From JAAUUJ01 sp964392245 (lineage in GTDB: Bacteria > Cyanobacteriota > Cyanobacteriia > Thermostichales > Thermostichaceae), in NCBI GenBank assembly GCA_964392245.1, contig CAYMOX010000009.1:31713-95712 (forward strand): a stretch of DNA of 64,000 nucleotides. Reading direction: 5' to 3'. The translations under genes were made by a program, and so were the position numbers. Positions 8,390-17,493 of the stretch are shown here, piece by piece; the stretch's first letter is position 1; each line of letters opens with the position of its first letter. The notes beneath the pieces were generated by a model. That model did not search any database. It was not told the origin of the DNA and saw only the letters and a program-made list of their open reading frames with translations.

Positions 8390-10015
8390 ATGGCGACACC
8401 CAGTAACCCTGCCAAAAGTAACAATTCGCAGTCAGATTTTCCCGTCGATGTCAGTGAAACCTCCATTGCAGGTAGCAGCCGTCAGGTTCCGGTGGTGGGT
8501 ATTCAGAAGATTCCCACGGCCATTGAGGGCTTTGATGAAATCAGCAATGGGGGATTGCCTTTGGGGCGCTCCACCCTGGTGAGTGGCACCTCAGGCACGG
8601 GAAAAACCCTGTTTGCCTTACAGTTTCTCTACAATGGTCTGATGCAGTTTCAGGAACCCGGTATCCTGGTTACCTTTGAAGAATCTCCGGAGGACATCAG
8701 TCGCAATGCCCGCAGTTTCGGCTGGGATCTGCAATCCCTGCAGCAGGAAGGTAAGCTATTTGTGGTGGATGCTTCACCGGAACCTGAAGGCTATGAAATC
8801 AGTGGCAATTTCGATCTCTCTGCTTTGATTGAACGGATCCAGTACAACATTCGCAAATATAAAGCTAAACGAGTAGCTATTGATTCCGTCACTGCGATCT
8901 TTCAACAGTATGAACCGGCAGGGATTGTCCGTCGAGAGCTGTTTCGTTTAACGGCTCGGCTCAAGCAGTTGAATGTCACCACAGTCATGACCACGGAGCG
9001 AACCGAGGAATATGGAGCGATTGCCCGCTTTGGTGTTGAAGAGTTTGTTTCGGATAATGTGGTGATCCTGCGCAATATTCTGGAGGGCGAGCGCCGCCGC
9101 CGCACCATAGAAATCTTGAAATTGCGGGGCACTACCCACATGAAGGGGGAATATCCCTTCACCATTACCCATGAAGGCGTGAACATCTTTCCCCTCGGAG
9201 CCATGCAGCTCACCCAACGATCTTCAAACAAGCGCGTCTCCTCAGGAATCCAGAAGCTGGATGAAATGTGCGGTGGAGGGTTTTTCAAGGATTCGATTAT
9301 TCTAGCCACCGGGGCCACCGGCACAGGAAAAACCTCGCTGGTCAGTAAGTTTCTGGAAGAAGGCTGTTTACGGGGAGAACGGTGCATTCTTTTTGCCTAC
9401 GAGGAGTCCCGCGCCCAGCTTTCCCGCAATGCCTCCTCCTGGGGAATTGATCTGGAGCAGTTTGAGCAGCAGAAGTTATTGAAAATTATCTGTGCTTATC
9501 CCGAGTCCGCAGGACTGGAGGATCACCTGCAAAATATTAAGTCTGAAATGCTGGCTTTCAAGCCTTCGCGTGTGGCCATTGATTCCCTGTCGGCTCTAGC
9601 TCGGGGAGTGAGCCAGAATGCCTTTCGACAGTTTGTGATCGGGGTCACAGGTCTGGCGAAGCAGGAAGAGATCACCGGATTCTTCACCAACACCACCGAT
9701 CAGTTCATGGGCTCTCACTCCATCACTGAATCGCACATCTCCACCATCACGGACACGATCATTTTGCTGCAGTATGTGGAGATCCGTGGAGAAATGGCTC
9801 GGGCCCTCAATGTCTTTAAAATGCGGGGCTCCTGGCACGATAAAGGCATCCGCGAGTATCTGATTCAAAACACAGGGATCGAGATCCGCGATTCTTTCCG
9901 TGGCTATGAGCGCATTATTAGTGGGTCCCCCACCCGCATCTCCTTTGATGAAAAGAATGAACTTTCCCGCATTGTGCAAAGTGTGCAGGAGCGGGAATCT
10001 GGGGGGCTGACCTAA
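8390..10015 (+). CDS. kaiC: Circadian clock ATPase/autokinase KaiC
   Basis: KaiC is the hexameric double-RecA ATPase at the centre of the cyanobacterial clock. The 541-residue protein has a CI Walker A motif GTSGTGKT (K72) and a CII motif GATGTGKT. The phosphorylation sites matching S. elongatus Ser431/Thr432 are Ser451/Thr452 in ESHISTITDT. The C-terminal A-loop region (RIISGSPTRI) that KaiA binds is intact. Numbering runs 20 above S. elongatus because of a longer Ser/Asn-rich N-terminus. The start ATG is two bases after the kaiB stop. The 3' end overlaps the convergent downstream gene by 4 bases. Confidence 0.98.
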   Translation: MATPSNPAKSNNSQSDFPVDVSETSIAGSSRQVPVVGIQKIPTAIEGFDEISNGGLPLGRSTLVSGTSGTGKTLFALQFLYNGLMQFQEPGILVTFEESPEDISRNARSFGWDLQSLQQEGKLFVVDASPEPEGYEISGNFDLSALIERIQYNIRKYKAKRVAIDSVTAIFQQYEPAGIVRRELFRLTARLKQLNVTTVMTTERTEEYGAIARFGVEEFVSDNVVILRNILEGERRRRTIEILKLRGTTHMKGEYPFTITHEGVNIFPLGAMQLTQRSSNKRVSSGIQKLDEMCGGGFFKDSIILATGATGTGKTSLVSKFLEEGCLRGERCILFAYEESRAQLSRNASSWGIDLEQFEQQKLLKIICAYPESAGLEDHLQNIKSEMLAFKPSRVAIDSLSALARGVSQNAFRQFVIGVTGLAKQEEITGFFTNTTDQFMGSHSITESHISTITDTIILLQYVEIRGEMARALNVFKMRGSWHDKGIREYLIQNTGIEIRDSFRGYERIISGSPTRISFDEKNELSRIVQSVQERESGGLT

Positions 10016-10470
10016 GGCCGCAGGTCCTCTTCATCCAGGAACGGGGTATCCCATCCCGCTGCCATGGCATCCGCCACTGCTGCTTTCAGGGCACGGGTTT
10101 CCTGCATCACCTGCATGCGATCGGAAAGGGGATCGGAGAGGGGAATTAGACGCAACACCCGGTTCTCCTGCACCAGATCCAGAACGACAGTCGGGGAGGA
10201 TGGGCAGCTGGGATCGGTCTCCAGACCTAAATAGTCAAAACTATTGACATTGAGATAGAGGGTTTGATTGGCTACGAGCGTTGCTGCATGCGGATCCTCG
10301 AATACCTCCATCACATAGCCTTCTCCCTGATGCCGGACACAGCTGTCAACGATATCCTGATAGTGGACCCGACCCAGATCAGAGAGCAGACGACACATAT
10401 CCTTCTTCTGGATGACGGTGCCCACATCAACAATGCAGGGGGCGAGGTGAGGATGAACGGAATCAGACAT
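10012..10470 (-). CDS. Hypothetical protein, convergent with kaiC
   Basis: This 152-residue soluble protein has no membrane segment or signal peptide. It has no motif I can assign, although its composition is that of a real protein: an alpha/beta pattern with IVDVGTVIQKK near the N-terminus and a helical, Ala-rich C-terminal third. It overlaps the kaiC stop by 4 bases tail to tail, leaving no room for a terminator between the two genes. No function is proposed; the location beside the clock operon is the only clue. Confidence 0.7.
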   Translation of the reverse strand: MSDSVHPHLAPCIVDVGTVIQKKDMCRLLSDLGRVHYQDIVDSCVRHQGEGYVMEVFEDPHAATLVANQTLYLNVNSFDYLGLETDPSCPSSPTVVLDLVQENRVLRLIPLSDPLSDRMQVMQETRALKAAVADAMAAGWDTPFLDEEDLRP

Positions 10471-10993
10471 AGTTTCCAGATACTGTAGTCAGGTTTCTTG
10501 AGACAGGGAAAGCGGCGTTTGGCAATGAATCATTCAGGAGTAATCTGGCTTTATTGAAGCGTAGAAGTGATGATCTGGCATCTGTAGCGACCCAGTGAAT
10601 TGGGAAAGACAACGTCATCAGCTGCAGCCACAATTCAGTGAATTACATACTCGGAACTCGGCCAGAAGCCTTGTCCAGAGGCAGATTGACTGCTTCGACT
10701 CTATCACAACTCTCTGCTTTAGGCTCTCACCTCGGCCTGGATCACGATTAGAGGTGGCCAGAGTTTTTTGCCACTACATGTTGTGTCTTAATTATAGAAA
10801 TTCGGTCGTTATCCACTACCTATTGATTTGCCTATCCATCGTGAAAGAACATTACGAACTGAATCGAAGTTTCCTTTTCAGCACGGAGCGTACCCTGTTT
10901 GGTTCTGGCTTCACCAGCTCCTGATTCTTCTCCTAAGTACGAGATCAGACTGTTTGAGGAAACATCAAAAGCGAGGGGTCATCTGGAAGGGAC
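10471..10993. other. Intergenic region, no supported gene
   Basis: About 520 bases between two minus-strand genes. The DNA is AT-richer than the flanks. A plus-strand frame at 10595-10924 has a Cys/Ser/Arg-rich product with no recognisable pattern and no ribosome binding site. I see no tRNA, repeat or convincing promoter. It must hold the promoter of the gene starting at 10470. Confidence 0.5.
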
Positions 10994-12163
10994 CTAGAGA
11001 TAGCGGCGGGGATTCACAGGCTGCCCACTCACTCTCACTTCAAAATGGACGTGAGGTCCTGTGGAGAGTCCAGTTGATCCTGCCAGTGCCACCCCCTGTC
11101 CTCGCTGCACGGTTTGTCCCGTTCCCACCAGTAAGCGACTGTTATGGGCATAAAGGGTGGTAATCCCTTGCCCGTGGTTGACAATGACGGTGTTGCCATA
11201 GCCCCCATACCAGCCTGCGAAAATTACGGTTCCCCGATCCGCAGCCCGCACTGGAGTTCCGGTGGGTACCCCAAAGTCAATCCCCGCGTGAAAGCGGCGG
11301 CTCCGGTAAACAGGATGCACCCGCCAGCCAAAGTCACTCGTGATCGGGCCTCCCACGGGTGGAATCAAACGTCCGGTTCCCTCGACGATCGGAGTGCCAC
11401 TCTGGGTCTGCTGGGCGGTTTGGGCCGCAATCAGCTGCTGAATCATGCCGCTGATCTGCTGGGAGTCAGATTGCAGTCGCCGTTGTGCGGCTTCATAGGC
11501 GTTGCGCTGGTTGGAGATGCGCTGGATCAGGGACTGCTGCGCAGCCATCTGTTGCTCTAGCTCATTCTTTTGCCCCGCCAACTCCTGCAGAATCAGGGCA
11601 ATTTCATTTTTCTGGGCCTCCAGCTGAATTCGCTGTTCCTGAATCTGTTGTGCTGTTTTTTGCAGTTCGGTGATCAGCTGGCGATCCGCTTCCAGCAGGA
11701 GCTTTAACTGATAGCGACGATCAAAAAATTCGTTCAGATCCTGGCTGCTGAGCAGGAGAGCCCACCAGTGTTCCGATCCCTGACGCTGCAGATAGCGGAG
11801 GCGAGCTGAGGCCCCCAGTCGTTGCCGCTCCAGTTTGGCCTCCAACTCCTGCAGCTCCCGCTGGGTTTTCTCCAGCGCTTTTTGGGCCTGCTGCAGTCGA
11901 TATTCCGTATCCGCGATCCGTGTATTGGTGATATTGAGGTTGTTCCTCAGGGTCCCCATTTGCTGCAGGGCCCCCGATTCCTGTTGGCGCAGTTGATTCA
12001 GTTGTTGTTCAGTTGTCTGGATCTGCTGCTGCAACTGCTGCTGTTGCTGCTTCAGGCGATCCAAACTTTGGGCGTGAAGAGGTGATACCAACCCTACTCC
12101 CACGACCAAAAATAGCAGCATTATCCCGCTGATCCACCCGCGCCACCGCCGGAGACTTCTCAT
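10994..12163 (-). CDS. EnvC-like murein hydrolase activator / M23 peptidase
   Basis: This 389-residue exported protein acts on or near peptidoglycan. After a signal segment (WISGIMLLFLVVGVGLV), residues about 35-250 form a long Gln-rich coiled coil, as in EnvC. The C-terminal LytM/M23 domain follows (about 275-389). The zinc-site elements are present: FHAGIDFG (His and Asp) and GPHVHFEVR (HxH). An intact metal site suggests it may be an active endopeptidase rather than only an activator such as E. coli EnvC. The substrate is inferred from the family. Confidence 0.9.
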   Translation of the reverse strand: MRSLRRWRGWISGIMLLFLVVGVGLVSPLHAQSLDRLKQQQQQLQQQIQTTEQQLNQLRQQESGALQQMGTLRNNLNITNTRIADTEYRLQQAQKALEKTQRELQELEAKLERQRLGASARLRYLQRQGSEHWWALLLSSQDLNEFFDRRYQLKLLLEADRQLITELQKTAQQIQEQRIQLEAQKNEIALILQELAGQKNELEQQMAAQQSLIQRISNQRNAYEAAQRRLQSDSQQISGMIQQLIAAQTAQQTQSGTPIVEGTGRLIPPVGGPITSDFGWRVHPVYRSRRFHAGIDFGVPTGTPVRAADRGTVIFAGWYGGYGNTVIVNHGQGITTLYAHNSRLLVGTGQTVQRGQGVALAGSTGLSTGPHVHFEVRVSGQPVNPRRYL

Positions 12164-12314
12164 GCCGATGGGTTTACCTCACTCAAACTGGCGCTGATTT
12201 TACCATGGGTCTTCCCCAGGGCCTAGCCGCAGCCCCGATCCAGAGTCTTTTTTCCATGGGTCTCAGGTGCAATTCCCGCTCATGAATAACTGCAGTACAC
12301 TTTGGTGATCCCCC

Positions 12315-12920
12315 ATGATCTGGAGTGATATCAGCATGCAGATCACAGCGATAGTGTTCTTGTTTCTCAGATCCTTTTTCATCCTGCTGCTGCTGCTCCT
12401 TTCCATTTTTCTCAGCGGATTTATTCAACCCTTTCCCCGTCTGAAAATCTATCAGGATCAGCCGGATCACTATAGCTTTCGCTATCCCAAACCATGGCGG
12501 TCTCTACCTGTGGCAACAGGAGTGGATGTAGCATTTGCTGATCCAGGGTCGCGTGTGGATCATGTCAGCATCGTTATCAGTCGGATCGATTCCAATCCAA
12601 ATTTATTGGCCCTGGGTTCTGCACAGGAGGTGGCGCAAACACTCCTGCAGACAACGGTGGCTCCTCCGGGATCCAATGTGGAAGCCAGGTTAATCACGGC
12701 TACTTACCGCTGGCAACAAGAGCAGGCTTTTCTGGATATGGAATTCACGGTGCGACTCACCTCAGGTCCGTCTGCCTGGAGAAACCGTCATCATCTGATC
12801 AGCATCACCACGCATCAAGATCACTTGCTCTCCCTCGATGCCTCAGCCCTGGAAGCTCATTGGCCCCACCTGGCAGCACTCTATGCACAAGTCATCCAGT
12901 CTTTTCAGATTTTAGGGTGA
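12315..12920 (+). CDS. PsbP-family (CyanoP-like) photosystem II protein
   Basis: The 201-residue product matches the PsbP fold: YQDQPDHYSFRYPKPW, then GVDVAFADP, HVSIVISRI, LGSAQEVAQTLL, APPGSNVEA and a closing VIQSFQI. CyanoP binds the lumenal side of photosystem II during assembly. The N-terminus is a strong hydrophobic segment ending LSGF-IQPF. Most CyanoP proteins are lipoproteins with a Cys at that point; here the codon is TTT, one base from TGT. The start may be ATG 12315 or ATG 12336; the latter has a GGAG 10 bases upstream. Family assignment is firm; membrane attachment is uncertain. Confidence 0.85.
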   Translation: MIWSDISMQITAIVFLFLRSFFILLLLLLSIFLSGFIQPFPRLKIYQDQPDHYSFRYPKPWRSLPVATGVDVAFADPGSRVDHVSIVISRIDSNPNLLALGSAQEVAQTLLQTTVAPPGSNVEARLITATYRWQQEQAFLDMEFTVRLTSGPSAWRNRHHLISITTHQDHLLSLDASALEAHWPHLAALYAQVIQSFQILG

Positions 12921-13168
12921 GAATCTATGAATCCTGCTCACAAAATCCTCTTCTGCTTTGGTATGCATACATTTCAAATCTTATGAACTCCCCCGCAACT
13001 ACTGGGGCACTTAACCTGCTCATAATCTTACAGATCTTGATGGATTACCAATAAGAGAAGGAAGTTTACAAGTTGATGCAACGTAGCCTGGTAAACTTGA
13101 CGGCCCGAAATTAGATACTCGAATATACAGTTGTAAATGCGGAAAAACGTAGAAGGATGTGACGTCGT

Positions 13169-14806
13169 ATGACCACTAAGAACGGTTCTAGGTTGGTCGT
13201 GGTTGGCGCTGTTGCGATTCTGGCAAGCGCCTGTGGGTCTTCTTCCTCAAATGTGGCGACGGTCTCGGTACCTGACGGGGAAGCTGCTGTTTTGGAAGAG
13301 GATCTCGACCCAGAGCTGGAGGGAGAGGAGGGATCCTCACTGCTTTCTTTTGGGCGCTTGCGGGGTATTTTTCGTTTTTCTCCTGCCTCAGGGCCTGTGG
13401 GATCAGCGGTGACCCTGACGGGGCGGGCATTGCAAACAGCAGAGTCTTTTGTTTTTGCAGGCTCTCTTTTCAATACTAATGATGATGTCGTCGTAACTAA
13501 CTTTACCCGTAACTCCGATACAGAAGTTCTGGTCACTGTCCCTGCAGGTGCTGTCACTGGACCGATTCAGGCCATTGATGCCAATGATCGGGTGGAAACA
13601 AGTTTGGCTAGTTTCGAAGTCACCAGTAGTGGACCTGGCGGACCGCTGACCATTACCAATCCGGCCGGGACTCCCAACGCTGATCTGGGGACCAGTCTGA
13701 CCTTTACCAGCAATGGGTTCTTTATAGGTGCGCCTGGCGCTACAGGAGATAGCGGAGTTGCTTATCTGTTCAACAGTAATGGCAGCCCTGCTGGTACGTT
13801 CGATAATCCGGATGCAGATGTGGATGGTGGAGATCGATTTGCCAATGCAGTCGCCGCCGATGGCAATTTTGTTCTGGTGGGGGCTTCGTTTGATGACACG
13901 GACGGAACCGATGCTGGGATCGCCTATCTATTTAATCGGACCACCGGTGACCTGGTGGCTACCTTTCAAGACCCCACGCCCCAAGCCAACGGTAACTTTG
14001 GGTTTGCCGTCGATATTGCGGGTAGCACGGTAGTGATTGCCACTGCGGGTGAAGATGACGAAAGTCAGGATCCGGTGCTGTTTGATTCTGGGGAAGTGCA
14101 TGTATTCAACACCAGTGGCGGTTTGATCGCTACCCTTGAGAATCCGCTACCCGGGAATGGAGATGCTTTTGGGTTTGCGGTCGATCTTGCTGGTGACTTG
14201 CTGGCTGTGGGCGCTCCAGGCAACGAGTTCGCAAGTGTCGATGGATCGGGATCGGTCTACCTCTACAATCTGAACCCTCCGTTTCCCTTAACCACACCCC
14301 AGTTAGTGGAAACCATCAATAATCCAGGCTCTGTCGCAGGGGATAGCTTCGGGGGATCGCTAGATTTTATTGGGGATCTGCTGGCGATTGGTGCACCGGG
14401 GGCCGATGATTCTGGAGCGGCGATCACGGACTCTGGTGTGGTCTACCTCTACACGATCAACTCAGTATTCTGCCAAAATTCAGTTTCCTGCAATGCCAGT
14501 TTGAGTGTTACTCTCACCAGTCCTGATCCCAGACAGTCGGCAGTCTTCGGGTTTGCGGTTGCCATTTCTCCAGATCAATCACGAGTGGTGGTGGGTGAGC
14601 CCCTAGGAAACCGTGGGTTTGGTGCTGCCTACCTCTTTAATACTGCCTTTTTGGGATCTGTGATCGACACCTTTGCCAATCCTGGCGGTGTGGGTGACCT
14701 TTTTGGCTCCAGTGTAGCCCTCAGCAACGATGAGGCCTTGATTGGGGCACCTAACTCCAGTCTGGATGGCTTCCAGTCCGGTCGAGCTTATCTGTTTGAG
14801 TATTAG
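13169..14806 (+). CDS. Lipoprotein with TIG-like domain and seven-bladed FG-GAP propeller
   Basis: The 545-residue protein begins with a lipoprotein signal whose lipobox is LASAC, so it is probably membrane-anchored and exported. An acidic linker precedes an IPT/TIG-like immunoglobulin domain (about 70-150; SPASGPVGSAVTLTG). Seven FG-GAP-type repeats follow (about 155-545), each with a core like FGFAVDLAGDLLAVGAPG and an Asp/Gly-rich loop, suggesting a calcium-binding integrin-like beta-propeller. The ligand is unknown; surface adhesion or binding is the usual family role. It ends before a palindromic region shared with a convergent small gene. Confidence 0.85.
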   Translation: MTTKNGSRLVVVGAVAILASACGSSSSNVATVSVPDGEAAVLEEDLDPELEGEEGSSLLSFGRLRGIFRFSPASGPVGSAVTLTGRALQTAESFVFAGSLFNTNDDVVVTNFTRNSDTEVLVTVPAGAVTGPIQAIDANDRVETSLASFEVTSSGPGGPLTITNPAGTPNADLGTSLTFTSNGFFIGAPGATGDSGVAYLFNSNGSPAGTFDNPDADVDGGDRFANAVAADGNFVLVGASFDDTDGTDAGIAYLFNRTTGDLVATFQDPTPQANGNFGFAVDIAGSTVVIATAGEDDESQDPVLFDSGEVHVFNTSGGLIATLENPLPGNGDAFGFAVDLAGDLLAVGAPGNEFASVDGSGSVYLYNLNPPFPLTTPQLVETINNPGSVAGDSFGGSLDFIGDLLAIGAPGADDSGAAITDSGVVYLYTINSVFCQNSVSCNASLSVTLTSPDPRQSAVFGFAVAISPDQSRVVVGEPLGNRGFGAAYLFNTAFLGSVIDTFANPGGVGDLFGSSVALSNDEALIGAPNSSLDGFQSGRAYLFEY

Positions 14807-14821
14807 GGCTGTCTGGACGCT

Positions 14822-14879
14822 GACTCTCTTAGGGATCCAATTCCCCTGGGAGTGAGAGTCCTATCCCTGAGCTCAGGGA
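14822..14879. terminator. Putative bidirectional terminator, two inverted repeats
   Basis: Two inverted repeats lie between convergent genes. GACTCTC (14822-14828) pairs with GAGAGTC (14854-14860), with an inner AGGGA/TCCCCT. TCCCTGAGCTCAGGGA (14864-14879) is a perfect 16-base palindrome overlapping the stop of the minus-strand gene. No T-run follows, so intrinsic termination is only a guess. Confidence 0.35.
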
Positions 14880-15103
14880 AGAAACTGAATTTCCTGATTC
14901 ACAATCGCCTCCATCAACTCCTCGAGGGCTGCTTTCTCCGCCTCCGTGAATGACAGATCCTCCAGGAGTCGATACAGCTCATCTTCCTGTCGCCGGGTCA
15001 GCCGTTTGGAGCCGATGATTTCTGCAATTAGCACCATTAACTGAGTAGCAATGATCACACGAGGAAGCCCATCTGTAGTATCATTTGCTACCCAGAATAG
15101 CAT
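14873..15103 (-). CDS. Small hypothetical protein
   Basis: The 76-residue product is mostly helical, with a hydrophobic N-terminal third and an acidic LSFTEAEKAALEELMEAI region. Small proteins of this composition recur in cyanobacteria, but I cannot name a family. The start may be ATG 15103 or the internal Met23. It lies downstream of the kinase gene on the same strand. Moderately likely to be real because of its composition and clean position. Confidence 0.5.
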   Translation of the reverse strand: MLFWVANDTTDGLPRVIIATQLMVLIAEIIGSKRLTRRQEDELYRLLEDLSFTEAEKAALEELMEAIVNQEIQFLP

Positions 15104-15182
15104 TAATTTCGAGATTTCAGTACAGGCACGGTAATTTCTGGATTTCAGTTAACTCCATGAAATCCCCTCTTCACGGTTCGAT

Positions 15183-16616
15183 TCAGGGCAGGCAGTCCTG
15201 CAGGCGAGCTAACAGGTAACGATCCAGAAAACAAAGACTCTTTTCCAATCCCCCTGACCAGCCCGCCAGAAACCCCACTGGCAAATGGCCTTTCGGTGCC
15301 TCAGCTCGATAGAGAAGCTGGTCATAGTGAAGCCAGATACCCTGAGCCCGCCAGCCCACAGCCTCTCCCATGGCCTGGTAGTCACGCGGACAGCGCCGCC
15401 ACAGATCCCGCTGCACACTGAATCCGAAACGGTCCTGACTGTAGTAGCGCCAGGCTCGATCCAGGAGGGTAAGGTGCTGACAGGGAAAGTGACGGATCTC
15501 CTCGATCCCAAAGTTCCCCTCCCGCTGGCGTTGACTGAGGTAAAGCATCAGTTGGGTTGTGGTTTGATCAGCTGCCTGCCATTGCCCCAGATGGAGGAGT
15601 TGTTGCAGATGCCGATAAAGAGAGTCCAGCTGCTGTGAAGGGGAGGTCCCAGGGAGCAAAGATGTGATGACCGTCTCTGTTTCAGCAACGGCTTGTGACG
15701 GTAGGACATCGGTTTTGACAGGATCGATTGGGGAAGGCCATTGTTCTCCAGATCGTATTGCAGGAGGAGGGGAGGGTTGATGCAGCTGAGGCTGGACCTG
15801 GGGTTGGGGCAGGGCTTCCAGCCAGGCGGAAATGGAGGCAGGCCGATCCTGAAATTGCAACGCCATCCCCTGTAAAATGGCCAGACTGACCGCTTCGCTG
15901 ATATCGGTATGAATGCTGCTGGGGGGATCCAGCTCCTTGCCTGTTGCCCGTACAGGTGCACAAAGGGGGATCACTCCCGTCACCATCGTGTAGAGAGTGG
16001 CTGCTAACCCATAGACATCGGTCCAGGCTCCGCGTTTACGCAGAGAATCGTATTGTTCAATCGGGGCATAGCCATCCGTTCCCCAGGAGGTGTGGTGCTG
16101 GGTGAGACCCTGCGAAAAGTCGCGCACCAGGCCGAAGTCGATCAGAACCGCATCTTGACTGGGATGGCGCAGCAGCACATTGGCAGGTTTAACATCGCGG
16201 TGCAGCAACCCCTGCTGGTGAAGTTCGTTGAGGGCCTCTCCCACCTGATGGATGATGCGCAGGGCCTCGGTCTCCGGTAACCGCCCCTGAGATCGGATCA
16301 GCTTGTCCAGGGTGGGTCCCTCCACATATTCCATGACAATGCCCCAGAGGTTGCCTTCACAGATCACCTCCTCCACCCGCACAATATGAGGATGGTTAAA
16401 CCGAGCTAAGCGTAATGCCTCGTTAAGAAAGTCCTGTTGCAGTTTCTGGGCGAGAACCTCCTCCTCCAGTAGAGTCTCATTCAGGGTTTTGATCACGACT
16501 CGATCGGCTTTATGGTTGGCCCAGGCCAGGTAGGTGAGGCCAAATCCCCCCTTGCCCAGCAGATGTTCAATGCGGTAGCGCCCGTTTTGGATTTTGGTGT
16601 TTGCTTCCCAAGCCAT
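15183..16616 (-). CDS. Ser/Thr protein kinase with C-terminal GUN4 domain
   Basis: The 477-residue protein has a full Hanks-type kinase domain (about 1-270). Its glycine loop is GKGGFGLTY, and it has the VVIK lysine, the catalytic loop LHRDVKPANVLL, DFG in LIDFGLV and a GTDGYAPIEQ activation-segment end. A Pro/Gln-rich linker leads to a GUN4 domain (about 330-477) with FPCQHLTLLDRAWRYYSQDRFGFSVQ. GUN4 domains bind tetrapyrroles and stimulate Mg-chelatase in chlorophyll synthesis; the fusion suggests a kinase sensing a porphyrin or bilin, which is inference. No transmembrane segment is seen. Confidence 0.92.
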   Translation of the reverse strand: MAWEANTKIQNGRYRIEHLLGKGGFGLTYLAWANHKADRVVIKTLNETLLEEEVLAQKLQQDFLNEALRLARFNHPHIVRVEEVICEGNLWGIVMEYVEGPTLDKLIRSQGRLPETEALRIIHQVGEALNELHQQGLLHRDVKPANVLLRHPSQDAVLIDFGLVRDFSQGLTQHHTSWGTDGYAPIEQYDSLRKRGAWTDVYGLAATLYTMVTGVIPLCAPVRATGKELDPPSSIHTDISEAVSLAILQGMALQFQDRPASISAWLEALPQPQVQPQLHQPSPPPAIRSGEQWPSPIDPVKTDVLPSQAVAETETVITSLLPGTSPSQQLDSLYRHLQQLLHLGQWQAADQTTTQLMLYLSQRQREGNFGIEEIRHFPCQHLTLLDRAWRYYSQDRFGFSVQRDLWRRCPRDYQAMGEAVGWRAQGIWLHYDQLLYRAEAPKGHLPVGFLAGWSGGLEKSLCFLDRYLLARLQDCLP

Positions 16617-17049
16617 AGATCCTCAGCTGCTTTTCACTGGAACGAAGTCAGAGAGTGCTTGCTCTCCAGAAGATATCAGGCCCACTGAGAAAGCAACACA
16701 GGTCTCGGTAGTGATCTGTAGATGTCACATAAGATAACAGCCCCCTGAGGATCCATGGAGGAAATTTCAGGGCGTGATCACCCCATACGGTATTGTTTCT
16801 CACCCTCAATGTTTGTTAACAACTCCCTGGGGATGGAACAACGCACGCTGCTGGATACTCTTGTAATGATCAAAAGTCCGATTGAAAACCTGCTTCAGAA
16901 CTGCCCAAAATGTTACAGATGCCGCTGTGGGATCAACGGGTTTATAGTATATTAGTTTACCTGAGTTAAGAGTTCCGGTTTGGGCTAGAACGCGGGTTGA
17001 CCAGACCCGGATCTCAAGGAATGTCCATAGGGAGACGCGGGAGCAAAAA
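16617..17049. other. Divergent intergenic region, no supported gene
   Basis: About 430 bases between the divergent kinase and STAS-like genes. It should contain both promoters. A short plus-strand frame at 16755-16955 has no convincing features. A GGGAG ribosome binding site lies just before the 17050 start. No repeat or structured RNA was recognised. Confidence 0.5.
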
Positions 17050-17415
17050 ATGATGCTAACAACACCGCAACTGGAAATTAGGGCAGAGGACTACGGGGTC
17101 AGCTTTGATCCTGCTACCAGTACGGTAACGTTGACAGGATCCCTGCGCCTCAATGGACCGGCTGAGTATGCCCCCATTGCACAATTGCTCCAGGATGCCA
17201 TGGAGGCCAGCGAGCCATTGTTGACGCTGAATGTGCGGCAGCTCCTGCTTCTGAACAGTTCCGGCATTAACATGCTCTCCTCCTTCGTTCTGAAAGTCCG
17301 TCGCTACCCCAATCGGCAGTGGGTGATTCAGGGGTCGCCACGGGTTCCCTGGCAAAAGAAATCCTTGAGCAATTTGCAGCGTCTGCTGCCAGATCTGGTT
17401 CTGGAGTTCCAGTAA
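17050..17415 (+). CDS. STAS-like (slr1659-type) regulator domain protein
   Basis: The 121-residue protein resembles the cyanobacterial slr1659-type STAS-like group, related to anti-sigma-factor antagonists. Landmarks are VTLTGSLRLNGPAEYAPI, LTLNVRQLLLLNSSGINMLSSFVL and a basic C-terminal part. The LLNSSGINML stretch sits where anti-sigma antagonists carry their regulatory Ser. The start is ATG 17050 with a GGGAG element upstream; a second Met follows at once. It is probably part of a partner-switching pathway, but the partner is not visible nearby. Confidence 0.75.
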   Translation: MMLTTPQLEIRAEDYGVSFDPATSTVTLTGSLRLNGPAEYAPIAQLLQDAMEASEPLLTLNVRQLLLLNSSGINMLSSFVLKVRRYPNRQWVIQGSPRVPWQKKSLSNLQRLLPDLVLEFQ

Positions 17416-17493
17416 CTCAGGCAATTCCCCGCCAGAGATACCGACCACCCACTGCAGCCTGATAGGCTTGAAAGCAGTCTTGGGGCAGAGGCC

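Noticed and set aside
10595..10924. Plus-strand frame of 109 codons in the gap after kaiC
   Set aside because: No ribosome binding site, odd composition and no recognisable pattern.
13111..13557. Minus-strand frame of 148 codons opposite the FG-GAP lipoprotein gene
   Set aside because: Ser/Thr/Pro-rich shadow of the real gene, which has a signal peptide, lipobox and clear repeats.
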